A stretch of DNA of 64,000 nt from Novosphingobium sp. PP1Y. Its GTDB lineage: Bacteria; Pseudomonadota; Alphaproteobacteria; Sphingomonadales; Sphingomonadaceae. The notes beneath the pieces were generated by a model, which did no database searches, was not told where the DNA came from, and saw only the letters and a program-made list of their open reading frames with translations. The stretch is from assembly GCF_000253255.1 (NCBI RefSeq), contig NC_015580.1, positions 3,671,001-3,735,000 on the forward strand, given 5' to 3'. Each line of letters starts with the position of its first letter. Position 1 is the stretch's first letter. A program made the position numbers and the translations under genes. Below are positions 8,377 through 19,001 of the stretch, piece after piece.

Positions 8377-10167
8377 GTGCCTGTTGCCGACCTGCTTCCC
8401 GATGCGCTCGATGCCCTTCACGCCACTTTCGGCTTCACCGCCTTTCGCGGCGTGCAGGAACATGTCGTCTCGCGCGTGCTGGCGGGCCAGTCGACGGTGG
8501 CGGTCATGCCCACCGGCGCGGGCAAGTCGCTGACCTACCAGCTTCCGGCGGTCATGCTGGAAGGCACTTGCGTGGTCGTCAGCCCGCTGATCGCCCTGAT
8601 GCACGACCAGTTGCGTTCCGCCACGGCCAACGGCATCCGCGCCGCGACCCTCACCAGTGCCGATACCGACCGCGAAGTGACCATCGACCGGTTCCGCGAG
8701 GGCGAGCTGGACTTGCTCTACGTCGCCCCGGAACGCGCCAGCCAGCCGCATTTCCGCGAGCTGCTGTCCAAGGCGCGCGTCTCGCTCTTCGCCATCGACG
8801 AAGCGCACTGCGTTTCCGAATGGGGGCACGATTTCCGGCCCGACTACCGGCTGCTGCGCCCGCTGCTCGACGCATTTCCGCAAGTACCGCGCCTTGCCCT
8901 TACCGCGACCGCGGACCACCATACCCGCGCCGACATCCTCGCCCAGCTCGGCATTGCCGATGACGGCCTGATCGTCGCCGGGTTCGACCGGCCCAACATC
9001 CGCTATGCGATCCGCCCGCGCGAGAATGCCGCGCGCCAGCTCAAGACGCTGCTGGAAGAGAACCCCGGCCCCGGCATTATCTACGCCCCGACCCGCGCCC
9101 GCGTCGAGCAGCTGGCCGAGACCCTGGCCGCCACCGGTCGCCGGGTCCTGCCCTACCACGCCGGTCTTTCGCCAGAGATCCGCGCACGCAACCAGGCGGC
9201 CTTCGTTGCCAGCGAGGACATGGTGATGGTCGCCACGGTTGCCTTCGGCATGGGCATCGACAAGCCCGACGTGCGCTTCGTCGCCCATGCCGGCATCCCC
9301 AAGTCGATCGAGGGCTACTACCAGGAAACCGGACGCGCCGGGCGTGACGGCGACCCTTCCGTCGCGGTGATGTTCTGGGGGGCGGACGACTTCGCCCGCG
9401 CGCGCATCCGCTTGTCGGAAGTGGAAGAGCGCCGCCAGCAGTCCGAGCGCCAGCGGCTCGATTCGCTGGCAGGGCTGGTCGAAACCGCCCAATGCCGCCG
9501 CGCCGTCCTGCTCCGCCACTTCGGCGAGGACCCCGCGCCCACTTGCGGCAACTGCGACAATTGCCTTGAGCCCCCGGGCGTCGCCGACATGACCGAACTG
9601 GCGCGCAAGCTGCTTTCGGCCGTTTATCGCACCGGGCAGTCCTATGGCCTGGGTCACCTCGAAAAGGTGCTGACCGGCATCGCCGACGACCGCGTGCTCC
9701 AGCGCGGGCATGACCAGCTTTCGGTCTTCGGGATCATGACCGAGGACGAAAAGCCCCTGCTCAAGCCGCTGGCCCGCGCGCTGCAGGCCCGTGGCAGCCT
9801 GATCCCGACCGAACACGGTGGCCTCGCACTGGGCGGGGATGCGCGCGAAATCCTTAAGGGCGAGGCCAGCGTGCCGATTGTCCTGCCCCCCAAGCGCGAG
9901 CGCAAGCGGCGTGGCGGCGCAAGCAGCCGCGACACCGGCGCCAATCCCGTCGGCAATCCGCTGTTCGAAGCGCTTCGCGCGCTGCGCCGCGATCTCGCCG
10001 CAGAAGCGGGCGTGCCGCCTTACGTCATCTTCCACGATTCCACCTTGCGCGAGATGGCGACGGTCCAGCCCGCGTCGCTCGCCGCAATGGGCGAAATCGG
10101 CGGCATCGGTTCGCGCAAGCTCGACGCTTACGGCGATGCCTTCCTGGCGGTAATCCGACAGTTCTGA
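8377..10167 (+). CDS. recQ: ATP-dependent DNA helicase RecQ
   Basis: 3'-5' DNA helicase of recombination and fork repair. With GTG 8377 as start it has 596 aa, the usual RecQ length. The frame extends to 8251, but those 42 extra residues do not look like RecQ. Motif I (MPTGAGKS, Lys50), motif II DEAH (141-144, followed by CVSEWGHDFRPDYR), motif III (TATAD) and motif VI (QETGRAGRDGDPS) are intact. The zinc-binding cysteines (AQCRR and TCGNCDNC) follow. An RQC-type region and a C-terminal HRDC domain (about 525-596) complete it. It stands alone, facing the L,D-transpeptidase gene. Confidence 0.95.
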   Translation: MPVADLLPDALDALHATFGFTAFRGVQEHVVSRVLAGQSTVAVMPTGAGKSLTYQLPAVMLEGTCVVVSPLIALMHDQLRSATANGIRAATLTSADTDREVTIDRFREGELDLLYVAPERASQPHFRELLSKARVSLFAIDEAHCVSEWGHDFRPDYRLLRPLLDAFPQVPRLALTATADHHTRADILAQLGIADDGLIVAGFDRPNIRYAIRPRENAARQLKTLLEENPGPGIIYAPTRARVEQLAETLAATGRRVLPYHAGLSPEIRARNQAAFVASEDMVMVATVAFGMGIDKPDVRFVAHAGIPKSIEGYYQETGRAGRDGDPSVAVMFWGADDFARARIRLSEVEERRQQSERQRLDSLAGLVETAQCRRAVLLRHFGEDPAPTCGNCDNCLEPPGVADMTELARKLLSAVYRTGQSYGLGHLEKVLTGIADDRVLQRGHDQLSVFGIMTEDEKPLLKPLARALQARGSLIPTEHGGLALGGDAREILKGEASVPIVLPPKRERKRRGGASSRDTGANPVGNPLFEALRALRRDLAAEAGVPPYVIFHDSTLREMATVQPASLAAMGEIGGIGSRKLDAYGDAFLAVIRQF

Positions 10168-10236
10168 GGCGCTTCGACGGCGAACTTCCGGTTCAGGTTA
10201 CGCTGCCGAGAATGCTCGGCGCGCTCCGACAGATGG

Positions 10237-10257
10237 ATCCTGAAACGCGTTCAGGAT
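10237..10257. repeat. REP-like palindrome, copy 1
   Basis: Arms atcctgaa and ttcaggat (8 bp, loop of 5) followed by gac. The same kind of element is seen at 18239-18259. Short palindromes of the form cctgaa...ttcagg followed by tga are common between genes in sphingomonads. This one lies between convergent genes. Confidence 0.55.
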
Positions 10258-10319
10258 GACAATCGAGACGATTGACGTGGCTTTGCCCCAGCCAGTTCCA
10301 TCATCCCCGCGCAGGCGCG

Positions 10320-10340
10320 ACCCCGGATCGGGTCCGGGGT
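10320..10340. repeat. GC-rich palindrome next to the REP-like unit
   Basis: Arms accccgga and tccggggt (8 bp, loop tcggg). It is preceded by catccccgcgcaggcgcg, a phrase typical of intergenic repeats in these genomes. Together with the element at 10237 it fills the gap between the convergent recQ and L,D-transpeptidase genes and may help end both transcripts. Confidence 0.45.
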
Positions 10341-10381
10341 AACGACGCCACCAGGCATTGCAGTAGGCTGCGCTGCGCCGC

Positions 10382-11860
10382 TCAGAGCGGGTTGTCGAGT
10401 TCGATGATCTCTTCGTCGCTGGTGCGCTGCGTGGTCTTGAGCTGGCGCGGCTGGGTGAAGCTGTCGAGCACCGGCTTGTCGCGACCGTAGATGTCGTTGA
10501 ACTGCTTGAGTTCCCCGTCGATCGAGCGGGCGATGGTGAAGTAGGTCAGGTACACCGGGAAGGTGCGGGTCATCTCCACCTTGGTATATTCGCCCGAGCG
10601 CGAGATGTCGGCCGCTTCGGCTGCCGGCATCTTGGCACCGAGGATCGCCATGGTCATGCCCAGCTCCACCGCGCGTTCGGTGCGGATGCAACCGTGGCTG
10701 AAAGCCCGGACGTCCTCATCGAAGTACTGCTTGGCAGGCGTGTCGTGCAGGTAGATCGCGTGCGGGTTGGGCATGTCGATCTTCATCAGGCCCAGCGAGT
10801 TGGTCGGTCCCGGCTGCTGGACGACGTAGATCGTCCCGTCAGCGCCCTTGGTCGCCTTGTAGCCGGCAGCCTTGGCCCAGCGCGGGTTGTTCAGGACTTT
10901 CTGGCCGAGGCCCTCGCCCTGCACGATCGATTGCGGGACCGTCCAGGTCGGGTTGAAGACGACCGCCGTCACTGTCTCGGCCAGCTGCGGGGTCGCAGTG
11001 CGCCCCGGCTTGCCGACGACCGTGCGGTAGGTGCGGATGATCTTGTTCCTGACCGTCAGGCGCAGCTGGAACTCGGGCACGTTGGTCAGCAGGTAGACAT
11101 CGCCGAGGTCGCGGGCGAGCCAGCGCCAGCGGTCCATGTTGGCGCGGATCAACGCGCGCTTGGCCTTGTTCGCCATCGGCGTTGTGGCCAGTTCGGCCTT
11201 GAGGGCGGCATAGTCGGGCACCGTGGGCGCCAGCTTGTCGACCACGCCCGGGACGTCATGGTCGGACAGGGCCTGCGCCATGATCTGCGCGGTCGGCATG
11301 TCGTCCTGGTCGGGATCGACCGCGAACCACTGCACCCGCGCTTCCATCGGTGTACGCCCGTCGCGCAGGTCCTCGATCAGCCAGGCGAAGACCTTGCTCG
11401 CCAGGGCATCGAGCGCATCGCTTTCGCCGCCGGCAATGGCGGCTTTGAGTGCTGCTGGCTGGTAGTCGGCCGGAAGCAGGCCTTCCTTGCCGATATATTC
11501 GATCGTCGAGAGCAGCGCCTTGGCATCGGCCAGCGACCACGACATCACCGGTTCGGCCAGGAAGATCGGCTGCACGACCGGTTCGGACACCGTGCCGTTC
11601 GCGCCCGGCAACGGCTGCTGGCTGGCGGGATTGACCGGGGACTGCATCGGGATCGTCGCTGGAGCGGGCGATGTGGCCGGAGCAGTCGTCGCCGTCGCGG
11701 GCTTGGTCGCGGCAGGCGCAGGCTTGGCCGCAGCCGGCTTGGGCAGGATGTCCTCGGGCATCTCGGTCTTGATGCGCTGCGCAAGCACGGGCTGCGCCGT
11801 CAGGCTTACCGCCATCGCCGTCGAAAGCGCCGTAAAGCCGAACCGCTTGAAACTCGTCAT
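10382..11860 (-). CDS. L,D-transpeptidase (YkuD/YcbB family), exported
   Basis: Periplasmic enzyme that forms 3-3 cross-links in, or attaches proteins to, peptidoglycan. From ATG 11860 the chain has 492 aa and a signal peptide (MTSFKRFGFTALSTAMAVSL, cleavage likely after AQPVLAQ). A Pro/Ala/Thr-rich linker covers about 40-75. The scaffold region follows (about 95-270), then the YkuD catalytic domain with HDTPAKQYF and the active-site SHGCIR, Cys391 and His389. An upstream TTG at 11896 would put extra residues before the signal peptide and is unlikely. Length and layout fit the larger YcbB-type group rather than small Erf-type enzymes. Confidence 0.9.
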   Translation of the reverse strand: MTSFKRFGFTALSTAMAVSLTAQPVLAQRIKTEMPEDILPKPAAAKPAPAATKPATATTAPATSPAPATIPMQSPVNPASQQPLPGANGTVSEPVVQPIFLAEPVMSWSLADAKALLSTIEYIGKEGLLPADYQPAALKAAIAGGESDALDALASKVFAWLIEDLRDGRTPMEARVQWFAVDPDQDDMPTAQIMAQALSDHDVPGVVDKLAPTVPDYAALKAELATTPMANKAKRALIRANMDRWRWLARDLGDVYLLTNVPEFQLRLTVRNKIIRTYRTVVGKPGRTATPQLAETVTAVVFNPTWTVPQSIVQGEGLGQKVLNNPRWAKAAGYKATKGADGTIYVVQQPGPTNSLGLMKIDMPNPHAIYLHDTPAKQYFDEDVRAFSHGCIRTERAVELGMTMAILGAKMPAAEAADISRSGEYTKVEMTRTFPVYLTYFTIARSIDGELKQFNDIYGRDKPVLDSFTQPRQLKTTQRTSDEEIIELDNPL

Positions 11861-12032
11861 ATTCTTCGAAACCTGCCCGATATTCTCTAGAACCAAGGAA
11901 CTGCCGCAAGGAGCCGTTCACGAAGCGCTTACGGCCCCGATTTGCTCCCTCATAGCCTACTCTTCAAGGATTTGTCCTGAGCCTGCGATGAATTGCTTGC
12001 GCACAAATGAACCGGGCCCGACAGGAGGGGCC

Positions 12033-12923
12033 ATGCAAGCGGATTCGAGCAAGCCGGTGTCCACACTACTGCCTGTCCTGTCCGTCTGCACGGGAATTGC
12101 GGCGTTCAGCGCCATGGATGCGGCGATGAAAGGGGCCTCGATCGCCACCGGGGTCTTCACCGCACTGCTTTTTCGCAACATTTTCGGCACCCTGCTCGCA
12201 CTACCGATCTGGTTTTTCGCGGGAAGGCCGCTGCCGAACCGCAAGGTCCTGCGCATCCATGCCCAGCGCGCCGCCATCGTTGCGGCCATGGCCGGGCTGT
12301 TCTTCTATGGCCTTGTGCGAATCCCGATGGCGGAAGCGATCGCCCTGTCATTCATCTCGCCGATCGTCGCGCTCTATTTCGCCTCGCTTCTGCTCGGCGA
12401 GAAAATCCGCCCGCGGGCCATAGTTGCCGCCGCGATGGGCGTCATCGGCGTGCTGATCATCGCTGCCGGCCGACTGGGCGACGGCAGCTATTCGCCTGAA
12501 GCCGTCGAGGGTGTCGCCGCGATCCTCTGCTCGGCCCTGTTCTACGCCCTCAACCTGGTGTTCCAGCGCAAGCAGGCGCTGCTGGCCGGCCCGGTCGAGA
12601 TCGCGCTGTTCCAGAATCTTATCGTCGCGATGATATTCCTGGCTTTTTCGCCCTGGCTGGCAGTGACGCCCGACGCCGCCAGCCTGCGCCTGACCCTGGC
12701 CGGAGCGGCCCTCGCGACGATGGCGATCCTGTTCCTGTCCTGGGGCTATGCCCGCGCGGAAGCCCAGGTGCTGTTGCCGATCGAGTACACCGCTTTTCTC
12801 TGGGCCGCCCTGTTCGGTTGGCTGCAATTCGGAGAAGAGGTCGGCATAACGACGGTGCTCGGCGCAGTTCTCATCGTCATCGGCTGTCTGATCGGCGCCA
12901 GAAACGCGAAAACTGGCCTTTAG
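12033..12923 (+). CDS. DMT-family transporter (two EamA domains)
   Basis: Inner-membrane protein of 296 aa with about ten hydrophobic segments in two EamA repeats (about 20-145 and 160-290). The family exports metabolites or drugs; the substrate is unknown. ATG 12033 is chosen because AGGAGGGG lies 4 bases upstream, whereas the open frame back to 11487 runs antisense through the L,D-transpeptidase gene. It is divergent from that gene, and the 170-base gap must hold both promoters. Confidence 0.88.
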   Translation: MQADSSKPVSTLLPVLSVCTGIAAFSAMDAAMKGASIATGVFTALLFRNIFGTLLALPIWFFAGRPLPNRKVLRIHAQRAAIVAAMAGLFFYGLVRIPMAEAIALSFISPIVALYFASLLLGEKIRPRAIVAAAMGVIGVLIIAAGRLGDGSYSPEAVEGVAAILCSALFYALNLVFQRKQALLAGPVEIALFQNLIVAMIFLAFSPWLAVTPDAASLRLTLAGAALATMAILFLSWGYARAEAQVLLPIEYTAFLWAALFGWLQFGEEVGITTVLGAVLIVIGCLIGARNAKTGL

Positions 12924-13071
12924 TAGCAGGTTGCCCCCCTTGACCTGAGACCCTCGAGCGCGCATCCGCAGGGCAACGAATCCGCTTGTCGCACTGCAGC
13001 ACGGCCCGCGATTCCCTCTGGGCCGCCCGATCAGGGAGGCAAGCTCCATAACCAAGGGGAAATTGCCTACC

Positions 13072-15744
<2,673 letters not shown>

Positions 15745-15772
15745 TCGCCCTGTCCTGACGGCTGAGACAATG

Positions 15773-15804
15773 CCCCGTCCCGCATCGCGCGGGGCGGGGT
15801 TTTT
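15773..15804 (+). terminator. Rho-independent terminator of acnA
   Basis: An 11-bp GC stem (15773-15783 with 15789-15799, one G-U pair, loop of 5) followed by five T. It lies 29 bases after the acnA stop. Confidence 0.92.
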
Positions 15805-15908
15805 CTTTGGACGCAATCCGCATCGAGGCTCGCTGGCAACGTCATCGCGCCAAGGTGATGCTCCCGCTTCCCAACCCGCGAATGTCACGCAGCGTGCGGC
15901 GCTCAAGC

Positions 15909-15937
15909 AAAAAGGGCGGCACCGAAGTGCCGCCCTT
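15909..15937 (-). terminator. Rho-independent terminator of the PEP-CTERM gene
   Basis: On the minus strand an 11-bp stem (15937-15927 with 15922-15912) is closed by a UUCG tetraloop and runs into five T. It lies 27 bases past the stop of the gene at 15964-16944. Confidence 0.92.
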
Positions 15938-15963
15938 CCCCCCTTGGAACGGGTTTGCGCCGG

Positions 15964-16944
15964 CTATCGGCCGGCCGTCTTGCCCTTGGCGAGGCGACGC
16001 CGGCCAACGACTGTCGCGGCAGCCGCTCCGAACAGAATGAGCATCGGCGGCGCGGGCACATCGTGCGGAGGAGGAGGCGGCGGAGGCGGAGGCGGTCCGC
16101 CCGAAGTGGTCGAACCGCCCGACGACGAGGAACTGCTCGAGGAAGACGAACTGCTGGTCGAGGACGAGGAACCCGAGGAGGACGAGCTGCTGCTCGACGA
16201 AGAGGACGAGCCGCTTGAACCGCCGCTGGAGGTCGTGCCGCCCGACGAACTCGAAGATGAACTGGACGACGACGATGAACTCGACGAGGAGGACGACGAG
16301 GAGCTGGTCGAAACATTACCCGAGCTGGTCGATGTCGTCGAAGTCACACCTCCCGTGGTCGAGGTCACGCCGCCCGTGGTCGAGGTCACGCCGCCGGTAG
16401 TCGAGGTCACGCCGCCCGTGGTCGAGGTTACGCCGCCGCTCGAACTGGACGTCGAAGTGGAGCCGCCCGTCGTCGTGGAGGTCAGGCCGCCGGTCGAGGT
16501 GGAGGTCGATCCGCCGCTGGTCGTCGAACTGATCACGACGTTTCCGCCGCCGCCACCGCCGCCACCGAAGAAACCGCCGAAGAAGCCGCCGCCGAAACCG
16601 CCCAGCGGCCCGCCGCCGATCACCACCGGCACGCCGCCACCGCTGCCGCCGACCGGCGGCTGGGGGGCCGGCGGGATGTAAGGCGGCGGAAGCGGTACCA
16701 TGGCCATTTCAGGCTGTTCGCAACAGGTCCGCTTGATGATCTTGCGCACGCGCTTGGTTTCGCGCGGAAGTTCCCTCTTCACCACGCGCTTGACCGGCTT
16801 GGGCTGAGCGACCTTGGCCTGCTTGACCTTGCGGTACTGCACTTCCTTGGAAGGGGTTTCCGCCACGTGGACGGCGCCGCCCCCAATGATGGCGCAGCCT
16901 GCCGCGCAGGCAGACAATTTTGCAAGGGCCATCCGAACCGACAT
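15964..16944 (-). CDS. Ser/Gly-rich exported protein with PEP-CTERM sorting signal
   Basis: A 326-aa secreted low-complexity protein. After an N-terminal hydrophobic segment (about 5-25) come a Lys/Arg/Val-rich stretch (about 33-72), a proline patch, a glycine-rich block (about 97-135), Ser/Thr/Gly repeats including five copies of GGVTSTT, long serine runs and a run of about ten prolines. The C-terminus is a PEP-CTERM signal of the VPAP type: DVPAPP, a hydrophobic span (MLILFGAAAATVV), then RRR. Exosortase would cut there, and the protein is probably glycosylated and attached to surface polymer. No exosortase gene lies in this window. The minus-strand terminator supports this strand; the acidic frame on the other strand is a shadow. 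The specific role is unknown. Confidence 0.82.
   Translation of the reverse strand: MSVRMALAKLSACAAGCAIIGGGAVHVAETPSKEVQYRKVKQAKVAQPKPVKRVVKRELPRETKRVRKIIKRTCCEQPEMAMVPLPPPYIPPAPQPPVGGSGGGVPVVIGGGPLGGFGGGFFGGFFGGGGGGGGNVVISSTTSGGSTSTSTGGLTSTTTGGSTSTSSSSGGVTSTTGGVTSTTGGVTSTTGGVTSTTGGVTSTTSTSSGNVSTSSSSSSSSSSSSSSSSSSSSSGGTTSSGGSSGSSSSSSSSSSSSGSSSSTSSSSSSSSSSSSGGSTTSGGPPPPPPPPPPHDVPAPPMLILFGAAAATVVGRRRLAKGKTAGR
16334..16438. repeat. Five tandem 21-bp repeats inside the PEP-CTERM gene
   Basis: Five units of 21 bases in perfect register encode (GGVTSTT)x5 on the minus strand. Units differ at only a few bases, which suggests recent duplication; copy number may vary between strains. Confidence 0.85.
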
Positions 16945-17175
16945 AAGCGAAGCTCTCTTTGTTCCGTTTGGTCTTTGCGGCTGCCTGAATGGCTAACCGA
17001 CCAGTCCATCTGGCACAGAGAACACGCAGAAAGCTTAACGCGACAACGGCGTTAACCGTGAATCGGGCGTCCCGAAGCGGGAAACGCGGTTAATTAATCA
17101 TCAAGCCCCAAGGCCTGTGCCGAAACGGGACTGCCAGATGCCGATTCTGTAAACGTCTCCGACGCTTTTTCGAAG

Positions 17176-18213
17176 CTAGTCAGTCGATTGCTCCGAATCG
17201 AAAAGCCCGCCCTGCGGCCCTGCGGGCGGCGTCAATCCCAGATGCTTCCAGCCCAGATCGTTGAGGCAACGCCCGCGCGCCGTGCGCGCGACGAGGCCGA
17301 GCTGGATCAGGTAGGGCTCGATCACCTCCTCGATCGTGTCGCGCGGCTCCGAGAGGCCCGCGGCCAGCGTCTCGACGCCAACCGGACCGCCCTTGTAGAT
17401 GTCGGCGATCATATGGAGGTAGCGCCGGTCCTGCGCATCGAGGCCGATCGAATCGACTTCGAGCCGGGTGAGCGCATCGTCGGCAATGGCGCGGGTAATG
17501 ACATCGCTTCCCGCGACATGTGCGAAGTCGCGCACCCGGCGCATCAGCCGCCCGGCCACGCGCGGCGTTCCCCGCGAACGGCGGGCGATCTCGGTCGCCC
17601 CGCCCTTGTCCATGCCGATGCCCAGCAGTCCCGCGCCGCGCGTGACGACATGTTCAAGCTCGGGCACGGTGTAGAACTGCAGGCGCACGGGGATGCCGAA
17701 ACGGTCGCGCAAGGGCGTCTGCAGCAGCCCCTGCCGGGTCGTCGCGCCGATCAGGGTGAAAGGCGGCAGGTCGATACGCACCGAGCGCGCGGAAGGCCCC
17801 TCGCCGATGATGAGATCGAGGGCACGATCCTCCATCGCCGGATAGAGCACTTCCTCAACCACCGGGTTGAGCCGGTGAATCTCGTCGATGAACAGGACGT
17901 CCCCCTGTTCCAGATTGGTCAGCAGTGCGGCGAGGTCGCCCGCTTTTGCGATGACCGGGCCGGAGGTGGCACGAAAGCCCACGCCCAGTTCGCGCGCGAC
18001 GATCTGCGCCAGCGTGGTCTTGCCCAGACCCGGAGGGCCGAAGAAGAGCACGTGATCCATCGCCTCGCGCCGCGACTTGGCGGACTCGATGAAGATGCGC
18101 AGGTTGTCCTTGGCGCCCGCCTGTCCGACGAACTCCTCAAGCGTCTTGGGACGCAGCGCCGCGTCGGCATCCTCGGGCTGACGGGACGAAGTGAGAATGG
18201 GGTTGTCGGTCAT
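17176..18213 (-). CDS. ruvB: Holliday junction branch migration helicase RuvB
   Basis: Hexameric AAA+ motor that moves Holliday junctions with RuvA (345 aa, normal length). It carries Walker A (FGPPGLGKTTLA), Walker B (LFIDEIHRL), sensor 1 (LIGATTR) and the C-terminal winged helix (PYLIQLGLVARTARGR). It follows ruvA in the same direction after 70 bases that contain a REP-like palindrome, so the two are probably co-transcribed. Confidence 0.98.
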   Translation of the reverse strand: MTDNPILTSSRQPEDADAALRPKTLEEFVGQAGAKDNLRIFIESAKSRREAMDHVLFFGPPGLGKTTLAQIVARELGVGFRATSGPVIAKAGDLAALLTNLEQGDVLFIDEIHRLNPVVEEVLYPAMEDRALDLIIGEGPSARSVRIDLPPFTLIGATTRQGLLQTPLRDRFGIPVRLQFYTVPELEHVVTRGAGLLGIGMDKGGATEIARRSRGTPRVAGRLMRRVRDFAHVAGSDVITRAIADDALTRLEVDSIGLDAQDRRYLHMIADIYKGGPVGVETLAAGLSEPRDTIEEVIEPYLIQLGLVARTARGRCLNDLGWKHLGLTPPAGPQGGLFDSEQSTD

Positions 18214-18238
18214 GACCTGGCCGCTTGGGATGGAATGG

Positions 18239-18259
18239 ACCCTGAGACAAGTTCAGGGT
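18239..18259. repeat. REP-like palindrome, copy 2, between ruvA and ruvB
   Basis: Arms accctga and tcagggt (7 bp, loop of 7) followed by gag. It is closely related to the unit at 10237-10257. Its position inside the ruvAB transcript could affect mRNA processing between the two genes. Confidence 0.55.
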
Positions 18260-18283
18260 GAGGTGCCGGGGTAATTCCTGAAG

Positions 18284-18892
18284 TCACCCCGCAGCCCTCT
18301 TGAGGGCCACGCGAACGATGGCGTTGAGGTCGGCGTCATCGCCCAGTTCGCCCATCGCATGAGCCACTGCGGTGCTGGCGATGGCGGGCTTGAAGCCGAG
18401 GTTCTGCAGCGCGGAGACCGCATCGGCGCTGACCGAACCTGCGGGCGCTGCTGACGTCGCCACACCCGGGGAGCCCGGCGCGGTCGGCATGCCGCCGGCC
18501 TTTTCCTTCAGCTCGTTGACGATTCGGCTTGCCAGTTTCGGCCCGACGCCATTGGCCCGAGCGACCATCGCGGCATCACCGCCGGCGCAAGCGCGCTGCA
18601 GTTCCTCGGTGTTGAGCGCCGAGAGGATCGCAAGCGCCACCTTGGAGCCGACGCCCTGCACGGCCGTCAGCAGGCGGAACCAGTTGCGCTCCGCCGCGCT
18701 GGCAAAGCCGATGAGGCGCTGGTCGGTTTCGGAGACCTGCATTTCGGTATGAACGACGACCCTGTCGCCGCGAATACCCAGGTGCTCCAGCGTGCGGGCG
18801 GAGCAATGGACGAGGTATCCCACCCCGTTGACGTCGATGATCGCCCAGTCCGAGCCGGTATCGTCGAGCAGACCTGTAAGCTTGGCGATCAT
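18284..18892 (-). CDS. ruvA: Holliday junction DNA-binding protein RuvA
   Basis: Tetrameric junction-recognition subunit that loads RuvB (202 aa). It begins MIAKLTGLLDDTGSDWAIID in the OB-fold, has helix-hairpin-helix motifs around 70-130 (VQGVGSKVALAIL, ANGVGPKLASRIV) and a short C-terminal RuvB-contact domain (about 150-202) after an Ala/Gly/Pro linker. The usual ruvC-ruvA-ruvB order is kept, but an opposing gene (19002-20513) separates ruvC from ruvA. Confidence 0.97.
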   Translation of the reverse strand: MIAKLTGLLDDTGSDWAIIDVNGVGYLVHCSARTLEHLGIRGDRVVVHTEMQVSETDQRLIGFASAAERNWFRLLTAVQGVGSKVALAILSALNTEELQRACAGGDAAMVARANGVGPKLASRIVNELKEKAGGMPTAPGSPGVATSAAPAGSVSADAVSALQNLGFKPAIASTAVAHAMGELGDDADLNAIVRVALKRAAG

Positions 18893-19001
18893 GGTTTGTT
18901 CCTATGGCACAAGGGCGAGTCGCGCCGCAAGCGCAAAGGCGGAAGAGCCGTGGATCACCCCCGACGCAATGCGGTGACAAGCCCGCCGGCGAGGACTAAG
19001 C

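Noticed and set aside
15770..16681. 303-codon acidic, proline-rich frame on the plus strand
   Set aside because: It is the mirror of the Ser/Gly-rich PEP-CTERM gene. Only the minus strand has a signal peptide, a sorting signal and a terminator in the right place, and the plus frame begins inside the acnA terminator.
16945..17175. CtrA box in the gap behind ruvB
   Set aside because: TTAA words occur, but none has the seven-base spacing to a second TTAA(C).
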